Shown here piece by piece: positions 1 to 10,202 of a stretch of DNA of 64,000 nucleotides; positions within the stretch are counted from its first letter, which is position 1, and each line of letters begins with the position of its first letter. Both the position numbers and the translations under genes were made by a program. The notes under the pieces were generated by a model. The model saw only the letters and a program-made list of their open reading frames with translations. It was not told where the DNA came from and did no database searches. Origin of the DNA: Halpernia humi (GTDB lineage Bacteria > Bacteroidota > Bacteroidia > Flavobacteriales > Weeksellaceae); the NCBI RefSeq assembly GCF_900108025.1, contig NZ_FNUS01000001.1, positions 558,001-622,000 on the forward strand. The letters run 5' to 3'.

Positions 1-2892
1 GATTTAATTAAAACTGTTTTGCACAATCCAAAAATTCAAGATCAGTTGATTTCAGATTTAATTCAGACCATTAAAAAAAATCAATTACAGGGAATAAATA
101 TTGATTTTGAAGAAATGAATGAGAGTTCAGATGAATATTTGAATGCTTTTTCTAAAAAATTATATCTTGCTTTTAAACAAAATAATTTATTAGTTTCTAT
201 CGATGTAATGCCAGATAATTCTGATTATAATTTAAAATATTTAAAAGATTTTACAGATTATTTTATTGTTATGGCTTATGATCAATATAATGATTCCTCG
301 CAAGCAGGCCCCATAAGTTCGCAAAAATGGATTGAAAAGCAAATGGATGATGTCGCAAAAATTGTCCCAAGCAATAAAATTATTTTAGGTGTTGCAGGCT
401 ACGGAAGACAGTGGATTACAGATAGTAACGGCACACACACTGAAGATATCACTTACAGCCAAGCGGTAGATCGCGCTAAAATAAGTAAATCTGAAATCGA
501 CTACGATGATGATACTTACAATTTGCATTACGATTATAATTTTGCCGGAAGTGAATCTGATGATGCTACGAAAAATTCAGTTTGGTTTACAGACGCTGCC
601 ACAACTTATAATATTTTGCGTTATTCTGATGATTATAGAAATGCCGGAACTGCACTTTGGCGTTTAGGGAGCGAAGATCCACGTATTTGGAATTTTTATA
701 TGCGAGATTTAAGTTCGGATGCCATTACAAAAAAACCGTTTAATTATACACTTTTAACAATGATGCCGGCTAATTTCAACGCCAAGCCAACTTCTGTGGG
801 AAGCGGTGAAATTCTAAATATTCTCTATTCGCCCCAACAAGGCCGCACAAAAATTGAGATTGATAAAAATGAAAATCTAATTTCTGAAGAACATTACACC
901 CAACTTCCATCTGGTTTTTTATATGAAAAATTTGCGGAAGACACTACCAAATTAGGACCTGGTCATAAAATAATTTTAACTTTTGATGACGGCCCAAGCG
1001 CAGAATGGACGCCCAAAATTTTAGATATTTTAGAAAGAGAAAAAATCCCTGCTACATTCTTTTTAATTGGTGAAAATGCTGAAGCAAATATACCATTGGT
1101 GCAAAGAATAAACAGAGATGGATTTGAATTTGGCAACCACACTTTTACGCACGGGAATTTGGCTAAAATGTCCCCAGAAAGAGCAGATTTAGAACTTAAA
1201 ACCACGCGTTCTTTGCTAGAATGTATCACGGGGAAATCCACAATTCTATTTCGTGCGCCTTATAATGCCGATTCTGAGCCGCAAACTTATGAAGAACTAG
1301 AACCGATTGCCAGAAGTAAATCTAGCAATTATATTACTGTTGGCGAAAGCATCGATCCAAATGATTGGGATCCACGGATGAATGCAGACAGTATCGTAAA
1401 CCGCACGATAAGATTTGCAAACCAAAATGATGCGAGTATTATTTTGCTTCACGATTCTGGCGGTGAAACGCGGCAGCCGACTGTAGATGCTCTACCAAGA
1501 ATTATAAAATATTTCAAAAGCAGGGGCTGTAAATTTACAACCATTGCAGATTTAATGCACGTAAAAGACAGCGAACTAATGCCACCTGTGGCGAGAAGTT
1601 GGAAAAATAACGTCAACTTTATTTTTGTTTCAGCAAGTTATTGGCTCGGGCAATTCATCTACGTTTTGTTTCTTGTTGGCATCTTTCTGTCGATTGCGAG
1701 AATGGTTTTTATGGGAATTTTGGCTTATTTACAGTCTAAAAAAGAAAAAAAATCAAAGGTAAAATTTAAAGGTATTCCAGATGGCTTGAAGGTGAGCGTG
1801 ATTGTGCCTGCTTTTAACGAAGAGATTAATGCGGTGCGAACCGTAAATTCTTTGCTAAAACAAGATTATAAATATCTCGACATCGTTTTTGTGGATGATG
1901 GCAGTAAAGATGCTACTTTTGAAAATGTGAAAAATGCTTTTGCCGGTAACGAAAAAGTTAAGGTTTTAACTAAAATTAATGGTGGAAAAGCCTCTGCTTT
2001 AAATTATGGAATTTCGCATACCAATTCAGAATTTGTAGTTTGCATTGATGCCGATACACAATTAAAAGAAGATGCAGTTTCACGTTTGATGGATGCTTTT
2101 TATATGGAAGAGAAACCTCAAGAAACTGGTGCTGTTGCAGGAAATGTGAAAGTTGGGAATGAAGTAAATATGATTACGAAATGGCAAAGTATAGAATATA
2201 TCACATCGCAAAATTTTGATAGAAGAGCTTTTGGTTTATTAAATTGTATCACAGTTGTTCCGGGTGCAATTGGCGCTTTTAGAAGAAAAGCCGTTATTGA
2301 ATCTGGCGGTTTTACTACCGATACTTTAGCCGAAGATTGTGATCTTACAATGCGTTTGCACAAAGCGGGTTACATTATTGCAAATTGTAATGACGCACTT
2401 TCTTTCACAGAAGCACCAGAAACAATCAATCAGTTTTTAAAACAAAGATTTCGCTGGAGTTTTGGGATTTTGCAGAGTTTTTGGAAACATAGAGACGCCA
2501 TTTTTAGAAAAGAATTTAAAAATTTCGGAAGAATTGCATTGCCTAATATTTTATTGTATCAAATTCTCTTGCCATTTTTAGCCCCCTTGGCAGATTTACT
2601 TTTGGTAATAAGTTTAATTTTATCCGGATTTGGGTTGATTGTTGCAGATCCGGTTCACATTGTTTTATATTACATTATTTTTTCTTTGGTGGATATTTTG
2701 GGAGCAGCCATTGCTTTTGCCTTTGAAAGAGAAGATTTTAAAAAATTAATTTGGATGATTCCTCAACGCTTGGTTTATCGACAAATGATGTATTATATTT
2801 TATTCAAATCCATCAGAAAAGCATTAAAAGGCGAAATTCAAAATTGGGGTGTTTTGAAGAGAACAGGAAATAATAAGTTGGAAAGCGCCTAA
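1..2892 (+). CDS. GH18 / polysaccharide deacetylase / GT2 fusion protein (5' end outside window)
   Basis: Three enzyme modules lie in one polypeptide, and the reading frame is open to the left edge, so the N-terminus is missing. Counting codons from base 1, residues 1-240 are a glycoside hydrolase 18 domain with GINIDFE at 31-37, whose Glu would be the catalytic acid. Residues about 321-510 are a NodB/CE4 deacetylase with TFDDGPS (Asp329, Asp330), a downstream HTFTHGN metal motif, FRAPY and LLHDSGG. Membrane segments follow near residues 540-575. A family 2 glycosyltransferase starts near residue 598 (VSVIVPAFNEE, VDDGS, DADT, EDCDLT, QRFRW) and ends in further membrane helices. The set parallels PgaB plus PgaC of poly-N-acetylglucosamine export, so synthesis, deacetylation and trimming of an exopolysaccharide is a reasonable inference. 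The real polymer is unknown. Confidence 0.88.
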   Translation, partial: DLIKTVLHNPKIQDQLISDLIQTIKKNQLQGINIDFEEMNESSDEYLNAFSKKLYLAFKQNNLLVSIDVMPDNSDYNLKYLKDFTDYFIVMAYDQYNDSSQAGPISSQKWIEKQMDDVAKIVPSNKIILGVAGYGRQWITDSNGTHTEDITYSQAVDRAKISKSEIDYDDDTYNLHYDYNFAGSESDDATKNSVWFTDAATTYNILRYSDDYRNAGTALWRLGSEDPRIWNFYMRDLSSDAITKKPFNYTLLTMMPANFNAKPTSVGSGEILNILYSPQQGRTKIEIDKNENLISEEHYTQLPSGFLYEKFAEDTTKLGPGHKIILTFDDGPSAEWTPKILDILEREKIPATFFLIGENAEANIPLVQRINRDGFEFGNHTFTHGNLAKMSPERADLELKTTRSLLECITGKSTILFRAPYNADSEPQTYEELEPIARSKSSNYITVGESIDPNDWDPRMNADSIVNRTIRFANQNDASIILLHDSGGETRQPTVDALPRIIKYFKSRGCKFTTIADLMHVKDSELMPPVARSWKNNVNFIFVSASYWLGQFIYVLFLVGIFLSIARMVFMGILAYLQSKKEKKSKVKFKGIPDGLKVSVIVPAFNEEINAVRTVNSLLKQDYKYLDIVFVDDGSKDATFENVKNAFAGNEKVKVLTKINGGKASALNYGISHTNSEFVVCIDADTQLKEDAVSRLMDAFYMEEKPQETGAVAGNVKVGNEVNMITKWQSIEYITSQNFDRRAFGLLNCITVVPGAIGAFRRKAVIESGGFTTDTLAEDCDLTMRLHKAGYIIANCNDALSFTEAPETINQFLKQRFRWSFGILQSFWKHRDAIFRKEFKNFGRIALPNILLYQILLPFLAPLADLLLVISLILSGFGLIVADPVHIVLYYIIFSLVDILGAAIAFAFEREDFKKLIWMIPQRLVYRQMMYYILFKSIRKALKGEIQNWGVLKRTGNNKLESA

Positions 2893-2944
2893 AATTTTTA
2901 AATAATAATTTTATTTTAAATCACATTTTTATTACTTTTAATTG

Positions 2945-3385
2945 ATGAAGAAAAAACTTTTAAACAAAGCCATTAAAATTGCGGAAAAAGCCCATAGAAA
3001 GCAAACCGACAAATTTGGTGCTCCGTATATGGGCCATGTAATGCGCGTGATGAATGCTGGGAGAACTTTAGATGAAAAAATTGTGGGAGTGCTGCATGAT
3101 GTATTGGAAGATTGCCCCGAAATCACATCTGAAACATTATATTTTGAAGGATTTACCGAAGTTCAAATTTTCGCGATAGAATGCTTAACAAAAACTTCAG
3201 ATTTGATGGATTATGATAAATTTATTAAAAAAGTAGAACAATCGCCACTCGCAATTGCCGTTAAAATAAATGATTTGAAAGACAATATGGATCTTACAAG
3301 GTTTACGGGTTTAATGACAGAGCGAGACTTTAAAAGAATAAATAAATATCTAAAGGCGTATCAGTATTTAACAGAAAAGTATTAA
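2945..3385 (+). CDS. HD-domain phosphohydrolase, RelA/SpoT hydrolase-like, small
   Basis: This 146-residue protein looks like a stand-alone HD hydrolase of the type found in the (p)ppGpp hydrolase half of RelA/SpoT and in MESH1. An early AHRKQTDKFGAPYMGHV segment resembles the first His of the fold, and VLHDVLED supplies the HD pair. I place the start at the ATG at 2945; an in-frame TTG sits one codon before it. The M48 protease gene begins one base after the stop, so the two are probably cotranscribed. It has no synthetase, TGS or ACT domain. The substrate is not known; ppGpp hydrolysis is only a family-based possibility. Confidence 0.7.
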   Translation: MKKKLLNKAIKIAEKAHRKQTDKFGAPYMGHVMRVMNAGRTLDEKIVGVLHDVLEDCPEITSETLYFEGFTEVQIFAIECLTKTSDLMDYDKFIKKVEQSPLAIAVKINDLKDNMDLTRFTGLMTERDFKRINKYLKAYQYLTEKY

Positions 3386-3386
3386 T

Positions 3387-5453
3387 ATGCGAAAACATTT
3401 ACCCCCTATTTCCAATCAATACAAAAAAGCAGTTACCAGTTCTGTAATTTTAGTTTTATCATTTTTTTTAATTTATGGTCTTTTGATAATGCTTTCTTTA
3501 GCATTAATAGTACTTTTAGGCTATTTCGCCATTCAAATTATCGCTATTCAAGTTAGCTATTGGTCGCTACTTTTAGGCATTGGTGTCTTTAGTATGGGCG
3601 TTTTCATTTTTATATTTCTAGTAAAATTTATTTTTACTAAAGATAAAACCGATCACAGTTTACTGATTGAAATTAACAGAAAACATGAGCCAAAATTATT
3701 TGAACTCATTGATGAAGTGGTAGAAAATGTAGGTACACAAAAGCCAAAAAAAGTACTACTTTCCCCAGAAGTAAATGCTTCAGTTTCATACAATTCGGTT
3801 TTTTGGAGTATGATATTGCCAGTCAAAAAAAATCTGACAATTGGCTTAGGTTTAATTAATTCTACCACAGAAAGTGAACTAAAAGCCATTTTAGCGCATG
3901 AGTTCGGGCATTTTTCGCAGCGAAGTATGAAGGTTGGTAGCTATGTAAACCAAGCAAACAAAATGGTTTTCAACACTTTATATAAAAATGAAAATTTTGA
4001 TAGTACTCTAAATTCATTTGCAAAAATGCATGCATTAATAACTTTATTTGCGCAGTTTTCTTATTTTATAATTTCTGGCATAAAATGGATTTTACAAAGA
4101 ACACATAATTTCCTTTACAAAAAACACATGTCACTAAGCCGCCAAATGGAATTTAATGCAGACGCAATTGCAGCAACTGTAGTTGGTTCGGAAGTTAATT
4201 GCGAAGCCCTTTTACGTTTAGATTTATCGGAAATGGCGCTTAATAATTCCGTAAATTTTTATCTAAATTCTCCTGAAAAGTGCATAACAAAAAATATTTA
4301 TGAAAACCAAAATTCATTGATGACTATTTATGCAAAAGAATTTAATTATAAAATTGAAAATGAACTGCCGAAAGTTACTTTATCAGATATTTATAAGTTT
4401 AATCATTCGAAATTACACATTGAAGATCAATGGGCATCGCATCCTACAATGCAGCAACGTGTGGAAAGTATAATGAAACTAAATATTCCGTCGGAAAATC
4501 TGCATAATAATTTGGCTAAAAAAACGCTTAATCATTTCGATAAATATTCGGAAGCCTTAACTCAAAAATATTTAGCGGCAAATGGAATAAATTACAACAA
4601 CAAGTTCATATCTAATGATGAATTTTTAGAAAAATTTGAAACTACTGCCTCATCCTTTAAATTTCCCGAAATTTTCAACTCTTATTTTAATCTGAAAAAC
4701 CCGCCGCTAATTTCCATTGAAGACATTAAATTAAATAATGATGAGCCATCTTCAACTGATTTTTTCAACGATGAAAATGTGAATAAAGTTTTTGAAATCA
4801 GCACTATTGCAAGCGAATTGCAAACTTTAGAGGTCATTAAAAATAAAGATTATAAAATAAAAACTTTTGATTATGATGGCCTAAAATATTTTGCCAAAGA
4901 CGCCCATAAAGTCCAAAAAAATTGCGAGAAAAGATTAGAAATTCTAAAATTTGAAATTGAAAAAAACGATCAAGATTTTCTTCAATTTCTATCTAGAAAC
5001 ATAAAAAATGAACGTAGGAATGACTTTGAAAAATTTTTAGAAAAATATATAAAAGCCGATTCTCACTATGAAAACTATATGCAAGGATTTCAAAAATTCG
5101 TGCCATTTATTGATTTTATGAGAACCACTTTGCCTTTTGAGCAAATTAGAAAAAAACGTTTTGAACTAGCAAAGCCAGAAGAAGAATTTAAACAATTGGT
5201 GAAGAATCTCATTGCAGAAGATGATTTTAATAGTCAAATAAAAGAAGAAAATTTAAAACTACTACAAGAATATCTCGTTTCAAATAACAAATATTTTGAG
5301 TTTAATAAATACATCAATTCCGAAACAACAATGCTTTTTGAAGTTTTAGATGTTTTTTTTGAAATACTGAGCAATCAATTTTTAGAAGCGAAAAAGAATC
5401 TTTTAGAATTTGAAGCTGAAATCTACAAGGAAATTTTATCTGAGAAAATTTAA
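3387..5453 (+). CDS. M48 family zinc metallopeptidase, membrane anchored
   Basis: This 688-residue protein has two N-terminal hydrophobic segments (about residues 15-50 and 53-80) followed by an M48/Ste24-HtpX-type catalytic domain. The zinc motif HEFGH is at residues 171-175, and the downstream EFNADAIAA segment supplies the usual third ligand Glu. The C-terminal 350 residues are charged and helical with no motif I recognise, which makes it much longer than HtpX (about 290 residues). It follows the HD gene by one base. Its stop overlaps by four bases the stop of the convergent rluF-like gene. A role in membrane-protein quality control is inferred from the family only. Confidence 0.82.
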   Translation: MRKHLPPISNQYKKAVTSSVILVLSFFLIYGLLIMLSLALIVLLGYFAIQIIAIQVSYWSLLLGIGVFSMGVFIFIFLVKFIFTKDKTDHSLLIEINRKHEPKLFELIDEVVENVGTQKPKKVLLSPEVNASVSYNSVFWSMILPVKKNLTIGLGLINSTTESELKAILAHEFGHFSQRSMKVGSYVNQANKMVFNTLYKNENFDSTLNSFAKMHALITLFAQFSYFIISGIKWILQRTHNFLYKKHMSLSRQMEFNADAIAATVVGSEVNCEALLRLDLSEMALNNSVNFYLNSPEKCITKNIYENQNSLMTIYAKEFNYKIENELPKVTLSDIYKFNHSKLHIEDQWASHPTMQQRVESIMKLNIPSENLHNNLAKKTLNHFDKYSEALTQKYLAANGINYNNKFISNDEFLEKFETTASSFKFPEIFNSYFNLKNPPLISIEDIKLNNDEPSSTDFFNDENVNKVFEISTIASELQTLEVIKNKDYKIKTFDYDGLKYFAKDAHKVQKNCEKRLEILKFEIEKNDQDFLQFLSRNIKNERRNDFEKFLEKYIKADSHYENYMQGFQKFVPFIDFMRTTLPFEQIRKKRFELAKPEEEFKQLVKNLIAEDDFNSQIKEENLKLLQEYLVSNNKYFEFNKYINSETTMLFEVLDVFFEILSNQFLEAKKNLLEFEAEIYKEILSEKI

Positions 5454-6172
5454 TCAGATGTCTTGCCAGAATCCTTCAGCAATTGATTCAAATCTTGCAA
5501 TTCTTCCTGCGTTAAATCTCGCCATTGTCCAGAAGGTAAATCAAGTTTGATATTCATGATTCGCAGCCGCTTTAGTTTTTTCACTTCATAGCCAAGATAT
5601 TCGCACATTCTGCGGATTTGGCGGTTTAAACCTTGCGTTAAAACAATTCTAAACTGAAAAGTATCTAATTTTTCAACTTCGCATTTCTTAGTAATTGTAT
5701 CTAAAATGGGAACGCCATTTTTCATTTTTTCAATAAAAGTATGCGTGATTGGTTTATCTACGCGAACTAAATACTCTTTTTCGTGGTTATTTCTAGCACG
5801 CAAAATTTTATTTACAATATCGCCATCGTTGGTCATTAAAATCAGACCTTCACTTGGTTTGTCTAATCTACCAATTGGGAAAATTCTTTTTGGATGATTC
5901 ACGAAATCTACAATATTGTTTTTTTCTCGTTTTTGATCTGTGGTGCAGACAATTCCGATGGGTTTATTTACGGCAATATAGATTGGTTTTTCTGTATTTT
6001 CTTTAATTAATTTCCCTTCTACCCTTACTTCATCTTCATCAGAAACTTTAGTTCCCATTTCTGGTATTTTTCCATTAATGGTAATTTTTCCTTCTTCTAA
6101 AAGTTTGTCTGCGGCTCGTCTGGAACAAAATCCTGCTTCCGATAAATATTTGTTAATACGTGTTTTTTCCAT
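5450..6172 (-). CDS. rluF: 23S rRNA pseudouridine synthase, RluF type
   Basis: The product is a 240-residue RsuA/RluB/E/F-family pseudouridine synthase. An S4 RNA-binding domain occupies the N-terminus ([20 protein letters not shown]). The catalytic motif [18 protein letters not shown] contains the nucleophilic Asp. The stretch [14 protein letters not shown] through [23 protein letters not shown] is close to E. coli RluF, which modifies U2604 of 23S rRNA, although this protein is about 50 residues shorter because it lacks the basic tail. Substrate assignment by resemblance is good but not proven, since RluB and RluE are related. Confidence 0.85.
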   Translation of the reverse strand: MEKTRINKYLSEAGFCSRRAADKLLEEGKITINGKIPEMGTKVSDEDEVRVEGKLIKENTEKPIYIAVNKPIGIVCTTDQKREKNNIVDFVNHPKRIFPIGRLDKPSEGLILMTNDGDIVNKILRARNNHEKEYLVRVDKPITHTFIEKMKNGVPILDTITKKCEVEKLDTFQFRIVLTQGLNRQIRRMCEYLGYEVKKLKRLRIMNIKLDLPSGQWRDLTQEELQDLNQLLKDSGKTSD

Positions 6173-6177
6173 TTATA

Positions 6178-6735
6178 TTAAAGGTCTTTATTGCTGAAAA
6201 GTATGATTCCGTAAGAAATTCCGATGAAGATAGTTCCGTTTCCATCAATAATTTGATCATCTAAATTAACTTGAAATTGATGCCCAAATCTTTTACCAAA
6301 TGGTTCTATCATCCCAAAACCAATTCCTACGAAGCCGGCCTCTTTTGCAGCGGTTTGATTTATTTTTCTTCCAAAATTTGCAAAAAAATAGGTATAATCT
6401 TCATCTTTTAAATCTCCAACAAAAACCTGTGGTTGAACTTTAAAATAAATCAAATGAAAATTGGGATCGATATAACTGTAACGCAAACCGCCACTTAATG
6501 AAAACCAATTTAGCGGGTGATAGCCAACCATTGCACTAAAACCATAATGATATTTTCCCGGTGGCAGTTGATCTTTTTCGTATTGTGATTGCGCCTGATT
6601 GGTTCTAATAATATCACCTAAATCGAAACCAATATTTGCATCTATTGAAGTAAAAATGCCTAATTTATTCGATTTTTCTTGGCTGAAAAACAAGCCTGAA
6701 GCAAGTATAGTAATTATTAAAATTATTTTCTTCAT
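6178..6735 (-). CDS. Secreted or outer-membrane beta-rich protein of unknown function
   Basis: A 185-residue product if started at the ATG at 6735, which gives a clean signal peptide (MKKIILIITILASGLFFSQ). The frame stays open 14 codons further upstream, but that extension would bury the signal. The mature part alternates aromatic and polar residues (SLSGGLRYSYIDPNF, HLIYFKVQPQVFVG) and ends in alternating hydrophobic strands, which suggests a small outer-membrane barrel. The family is not recognised. It lies five bases from rluF on the same strand and may be cotranscribed with it. Confidence 0.6.
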   Translation of the reverse strand: MKKIILIITILASGLFFSQEKSNKLGIFTSIDANIGFDLGDIIRTNQAQSQYEKDQLPPGKYHYGFSAMVGYHPLNWFSLSGGLRYSYIDPNFHLIYFKVQPQVFVGDLKDEDYTYFFANFGRKINQTAAKEAGFVGIGFGMIEPFGKRFGHQFQVNLDDQIIDGNGTIFIGISYGIILFSNKDL

Positions 6736-6930
6736 ATTAAAATGGAAATGCGTTTTCGAGAAATTTAGAAGACACATATTTTAAATTAAAATTCCCGATT
6801 TACTACAGTTAAGTGCAAATAAGTACACGCCAAATTCCGAAAAATATTTAATGATAATGATTTTTCAAAAATTTAAATTTTGATGTTTTTTTTAATTTCA
6901 GCAAAAATACGGGATAATTTTAGATAAAAA

Positions 6931-6961
6931 AAGACATCTTATTTTTCAAACAAGATGTCTT
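6931..6961 (-). terminator. Rho-independent terminator after the T9SS cargo gene
   Basis: Ten-base perfect arms AAGACATCTT and AAGATGTCTT are separated by an 11-base loop. On the minus strand the hairpin runs into a T-rich tract, 23 bases past the stop codon at 6984. Confidence 0.8.
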
Positions 6962-6983
6962 AATTTAAAATAAAAAAAGGATT

Positions 6984-7892
6984 TTATTTCTTAATTACTT
7001 TTGCAGAAGACGTTCCTTTGTCCGTTTTCACTTTCATAATATAGAGACCTTTTTTCAAATCTGCTACATTCATGGCTTCAGAAGCATTTCTAAATGTTTT
7101 TACAAGTTTACCAGAAGCATCAAAAAGCTGTGCACTTTGGACTTTTCCGTCGGTATTTACTTTTACAAAATCTACCATAGGATTTGGAAACACTTTTAAT
7201 GAATTTTTGCCAGCAGACACTTCATCAGTAGCCAAAGTTGCATCTTTCACTACAATATGATCAAAATAGACATCTGTGCCGAAATTATCTATATCAAAAT
7301 CAATTTCAGATAATTCTGTTCCTGTCCCTGTGTATGAGAAAGTACCAATATTCACGTTATTTAATAAAACTTTAATTGTACTAGTAGAAAAATCTATTTG
7401 AAATTCTAAATGGTTCCATTGTGTGGCAGTATAACCAGTTAAAGTAGTTGCATTGCCAGTAGAATCATAAAAATCTACATTTCCTTCATATGTAAAATCA
7501 ACAGAGCCAACGTAATCTCCATTATTATCATATAAATCCATAAAATTATCTGAGCCACCTAATGCCGGTACAAAAATATCGTAAGAAACTGAAGTGTTGC
7601 TATAAAAAGGAATACCACTAATGTAAAAACCACTGAAAACATTATCACTGTAGTCAATAATTTTTACTGAGTTATTACCATCGGAAAATTGTTCCGTAGA
7701 AACCTCCGCAGTGCCTGATTGCGAGGTGCTAACGCCGTTAAGGTCAGCGACAAAAGTGTCAATATAAGCATTTTGTCCTAAAACGTCTCCAACTGTAAAG
7801 CCTTCAGAAGTTTCAAAAGAAAACGTTGTTTGTGCTTTTGCATTGCTAAAAATTATTGCAGATACAAAAAGAGGGAATAGAAATTTTTTCAT
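6984..7892 (-). CDS. T9SS type A sorting-domain protein, probable surface adhesin or lectin-like
   Basis: This 302-residue exported protein carries a Sec signal peptide (MKKFLFPLFVSAIIFSNAKA) and a C-terminal Por secretion domain of about 75 residues starting at LKVFPNPMVDFVKV and ending in KVIKK. That is the type IX secretion signature for surface anchoring or release. The middle part is Asp/Gly/Thr-rich beta sequence (FYDSTGNATTLTGYTATQWN, DIDNFGTDVYFDHIVV) resembling concanavalin-like or LamG-like sandwiches that bind carbohydrate. No catalytic motif is visible. A 160-base AT-rich leader precedes it and a strong terminator follows. The role in adhesion is inferred. Confidence 0.82.
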   Translation of the reverse strand: MKKFLFPLFVSAIIFSNAKAQTTFSFETSEGFTVGDVLGQNAYIDTFVADLNGVSTSQSGTAEVSTEQFSDGNNSVKIIDYSDNVFSGFYISGIPFYSNTSVSYDIFVPALGGSDNFMDLYDNNGDYVGSVDFTYEGNVDFYDSTGNATTLTGYTATQWNHLEFQIDFSTSTIKVLLNNVNIGTFSYTGTGTELSEIDFDIDNFGTDVYFDHIVVKDATLATDEVSAGKNSLKVFPNPMVDFVKVNTDGKVQSAQLFDASGKLVKTFRNASEAMNVADLKKGLYIMKVKTDKGTSSAKVIKK

Positions 7893-8053
7893 ATAAACTT
7901 TATTTAAATTAGTTAATACAATATTACTAAAATTTATTTCATAAAAAAAAATCCTTTTTAACTTATTTTAAATAAATTTTTGCCCATAATCATTTCTAAT
8001 AATTATTATCATAAAATATTTATTAGTAAAACAATATTTTGAAAGAAATTATT

Positions 8054-8743
8054 TTAGAACAGAAAGTCTTCAGAAAGAAAAGACGTACTTGCCTTTTCTA
8101 TAGTATAATTTCCAATTTTTGTTCGCCTCAAATTTGTTAAATAAGCGCCAACTTTCAATTTCTGACCAATATCGTGCGCCAAACTTCTAATGTAAGTGCC
8201 TTTGCTACAGCCTACAGTGAAGCGAACAAAAGGCAAATCTATTTCTATTTCATTTATGTAAGAAATGGAAATTGTTCGCGTTTTCATTTTTACTTCTTCA
8301 CCCGCTCTTGCTAAACTGTAGGCTCTTTTTCCATCAATTTTTACTGCTGAATGAATGGGCGGTTTTTGTTCTATTTCGCCGACAAATTTCTCTAAAGTTT
8401 CATAGATTTTTTCTTCTGTAATTTCAGAAATATCATTTGGTAGAATTTCAGGTTTTTCTGTGTCGTAACTTTCTGTTTGAGCGCCCAATTTTATTTCTGT
8501 GCGATATTCTTTCGGCGCATCTTGTATTTCCGAAATTTTTTTGGTGAATTTCCCAGTACAAACAATAAGCAAACCTGTCGCTTTTGGGTCTAAAGTTCCG
8601 GCGTGACCGATTTTAAATTTTTTAGGTAAATTAAACTGGTTTTTTAGTTTAAATTTAATTTTATTTACCGCCTGAAAACTCGTCCAATCCAAAGGTTTGT
8701 CGAGGAGAATGATTTGTCCGTCTAAAATATTTTGGGAAGTCAT
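8054..8743 (-). CDS. truB: tRNA pseudouridine(55) synthase TruB
   Basis: A 229-residue TruB that converts U55 of the tRNA T-loop to pseudouridine. Motif I is LLDKPLDWTSF. The catalytic Asp lies in GHAGTLDPKATGLL. PPIHSAVKIDGKRAY and SKGTYIRSLAHDIG are the other conserved family motifs. The C-terminus lacks a PUA domain, as in short forms. It is the last gene of a uppP-lipoprotein-truB run with spacings of 0 and 2 bases, so it is almost certainly cotranscribed with them. Confidence 0.95.
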   Translation of the reverse strand: MTSQNILDGQIILLDKPLDWTSFQAVNKIKFKLKNQFNLPKKFKIGHAGTLDPKATGLLIVCTGKFTKKISEIQDAPKEYRTEIKLGAQTESYDTEKPEILPNDISEITEEKIYETLEKFVGEIEQKPPIHSAVKIDGKRAYSLARAGEEVKMKTRTISISYINEIEIDLPFVRFTVGCSKGTYIRSLAHDIGQKLKVGAYLTNLRRTKIGNYTIEKASTSFLSEDFLF

Positions 8744-8745
8744 AT

Positions 8746-9252
8746 CTAATTTTCTATTTCAATAAAATCTGCAATTCTTTTTACATTTTTATTTTTCGTA
8801 AAGGTTTCTTTACTAATAATTTTATAATTGCAATTTTCACTCTTCGGAATAATAAAACATTTCTTTCCATTTTTGAGGTAATAAACTTTATCAAAAGGAA
8901 AGATTTCAATACTATTATTAGGGTCTATATCTGTTAAAGAATTCGGTTCTAATTTAAAATTATAATCTAAATTAGACGTGAAAGTATATTTTTTATTTGA
9001 AATTTTATTTAGTGGAAAATAAAATCTAGTTGAATCTATATTAAATTTTTCTGCATTATCCACCTTCTTAAAAAAATACATTTCTCTTTTTTCAAATATA
9101 GTTCTATATTTTTGAGCAAATTTTTCGTTTTTTAGTTCAACGTAAATTTCAACCGATTCAGCTGAATTATTCTGAACAAAAAGCGTATAAAGTGGTGAAC
9201 AAGAATTAAGTAAAATGAAAATTGCGAAAAAGAAAATTATCTTTAATTTCAT
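8746..9252 (-). CDS. Putative lipoprotein, unknown function
   Basis: A 168-residue product with a hydrophobic leader and a lipobox ending LLNSC, predicting cleavage and lipidation of that Cys. The mature part is rich in Asn, Lys, Phe and Tyr and has no recognised domain. It is packed directly between uppP (adjacent stop and start) and truB (2-base gap). Position suggests shared expression only; I infer no function. Confidence 0.65.
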   Translation of the reverse strand: MKLKIIFFFAIFILLNSCSPLYTLFVQNNSAESVEIYVELKNEKFAQKYRTIFEKREMYFFKKVDNAEKFNIDSTRFYFPLNKISNKKYTFTSNLDYNFKLEPNSLTDIDPNNSIEIFPFDKVYYLKNGKKCFIIPKSENCNYKIISKETFTKNKNVKRIADFIEIEN

Positions 9253-10071
9253 TTACTGAAATTTATAAAAATAAACCAAAAGGACCAATCCCACAATAAT
9301 TCTATACCAACCCCAAGGCTTGAAACCGTATTTATTAAGCAAACTGATGAAGGATTTTATGGCGATTAATGCTACTACAAAAGCAATAATATTTCCCAAG
9401 AAAAATAATAAAATATGTTGATGATCGGCCATTATCATTGCGTAACCTTTACTTGCCTCGGGCGTTCCTTTGCCCCAAGTTTTTACGAAAACAGAATAAA
9501 TTGTAACCGCAGCCATTGTAGGAACAGCAAGAAAAAACGAAAATTCTGCGGCCGCTTTTCGGGTTAATTTTTGCGTCATTCCACCAATGATGGACGCTGC
9601 ACTCCTACTCGTTCCAGGCATCATGGCGAGACATTGCCAGAAGCCAATAATAACTGCTTTTTTTATAGACAATTCTTTTTCGCTGTGAACGGTCGGATTT
9701 TTAAACCAATTATCTACAAACAATAAAACAATACCTCCCAAAACCAACATAGAAGAAATTGCAATTTGATTGCCCAAAACAGCCTCTATTTTATCATCAA
9801 ATAAAAATCCCAAACCAAGCGCAGGCAAAACCGCAAAGGCCAGTTTGTAATAAAATTTGAGATTAGAAAAATCAAAAAACTTTTTCCAATACGCTACAAC
9901 TACTGCTAAAATTGCCCCAAATTGTATTGAAACCTGAAACATTTTTAAGAATTCTGTTTCTTGCATTCCCATCAAATTGGCCGCAAATCCCATGTGCGCG
10001 GTAGATGAAATGGGTAAAAATTCGGTTAAACCTTCGATGATTGCCAGAACTATTGCTTGTAATGTATCCAT
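9253..10071 (-). CDS. uppP: Undecaprenyl-diphosphatase UppP (BacA)
   Basis: A 272-residue polytopic membrane protein that dephosphorylates undecaprenyl diphosphate to recycle the lipid carrier of cell-wall synthesis. The N-terminal motif EGLTEFLPISSTAHM and the internal PGTSRSAASIIGG motif are the two conserved active-site segments of the BacA/UppP family. About seven or eight hydrophobic segments are visible. Its length is normal. It is the first gene of the uppP-lipoprotein-truB unit, preceded by the terminator of the ftsX-DUF3098 unit. Confidence 0.94.
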   Translation of the reverse strand: MDTLQAIVLAIIEGLTEFLPISSTAHMGFAANLMGMQETEFLKMFQVSIQFGAILAVVVAYWKKFFDFSNLKFYYKLAFAVLPALGLGFLFDDKIEAVLGNQIAISSMLVLGGIVLLFVDNWFKNPTVHSEKELSIKKAVIIGFWQCLAMMPGTSRSAASIIGGMTQKLTRKAAAEFSFFLAVPTMAAVTIYSVFVKTWGKGTPEASKGYAMIMADHQHILLFFLGNIIAFVVALIAIKSFISLLNKYGFKPWGWYRIIVGLVLLVYFYKFQ

Positions 10072-10144
10072 AGTTTAATTAAAAATTTGCTTGCCGTAAT
10101 TTGCGTTGGTTGAAAAATTTTATGAACTTGTTTTAAAAAAAAAC

Positions 10145-10177
10145 TTTGTCAATCCCAAAAATTTCGGAATTGACAAA
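10145..10177 (-). terminator. Terminator between DUF3098 and uppP
   Basis: TTTGTCAATTCC pairs with GGGATTGACAAA around a short loop, and the minus strand then reads G followed by nine T residues. It separates ftsX-DUF3098 from uppP-truB. The TTTGTCAA arm resembles the palindromes found at 62.3-62.5 kb. Confidence 0.75.
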
Positions 10178-10202
10178 TTGAGACTTTAAAATTAAAGATT
10201 TT

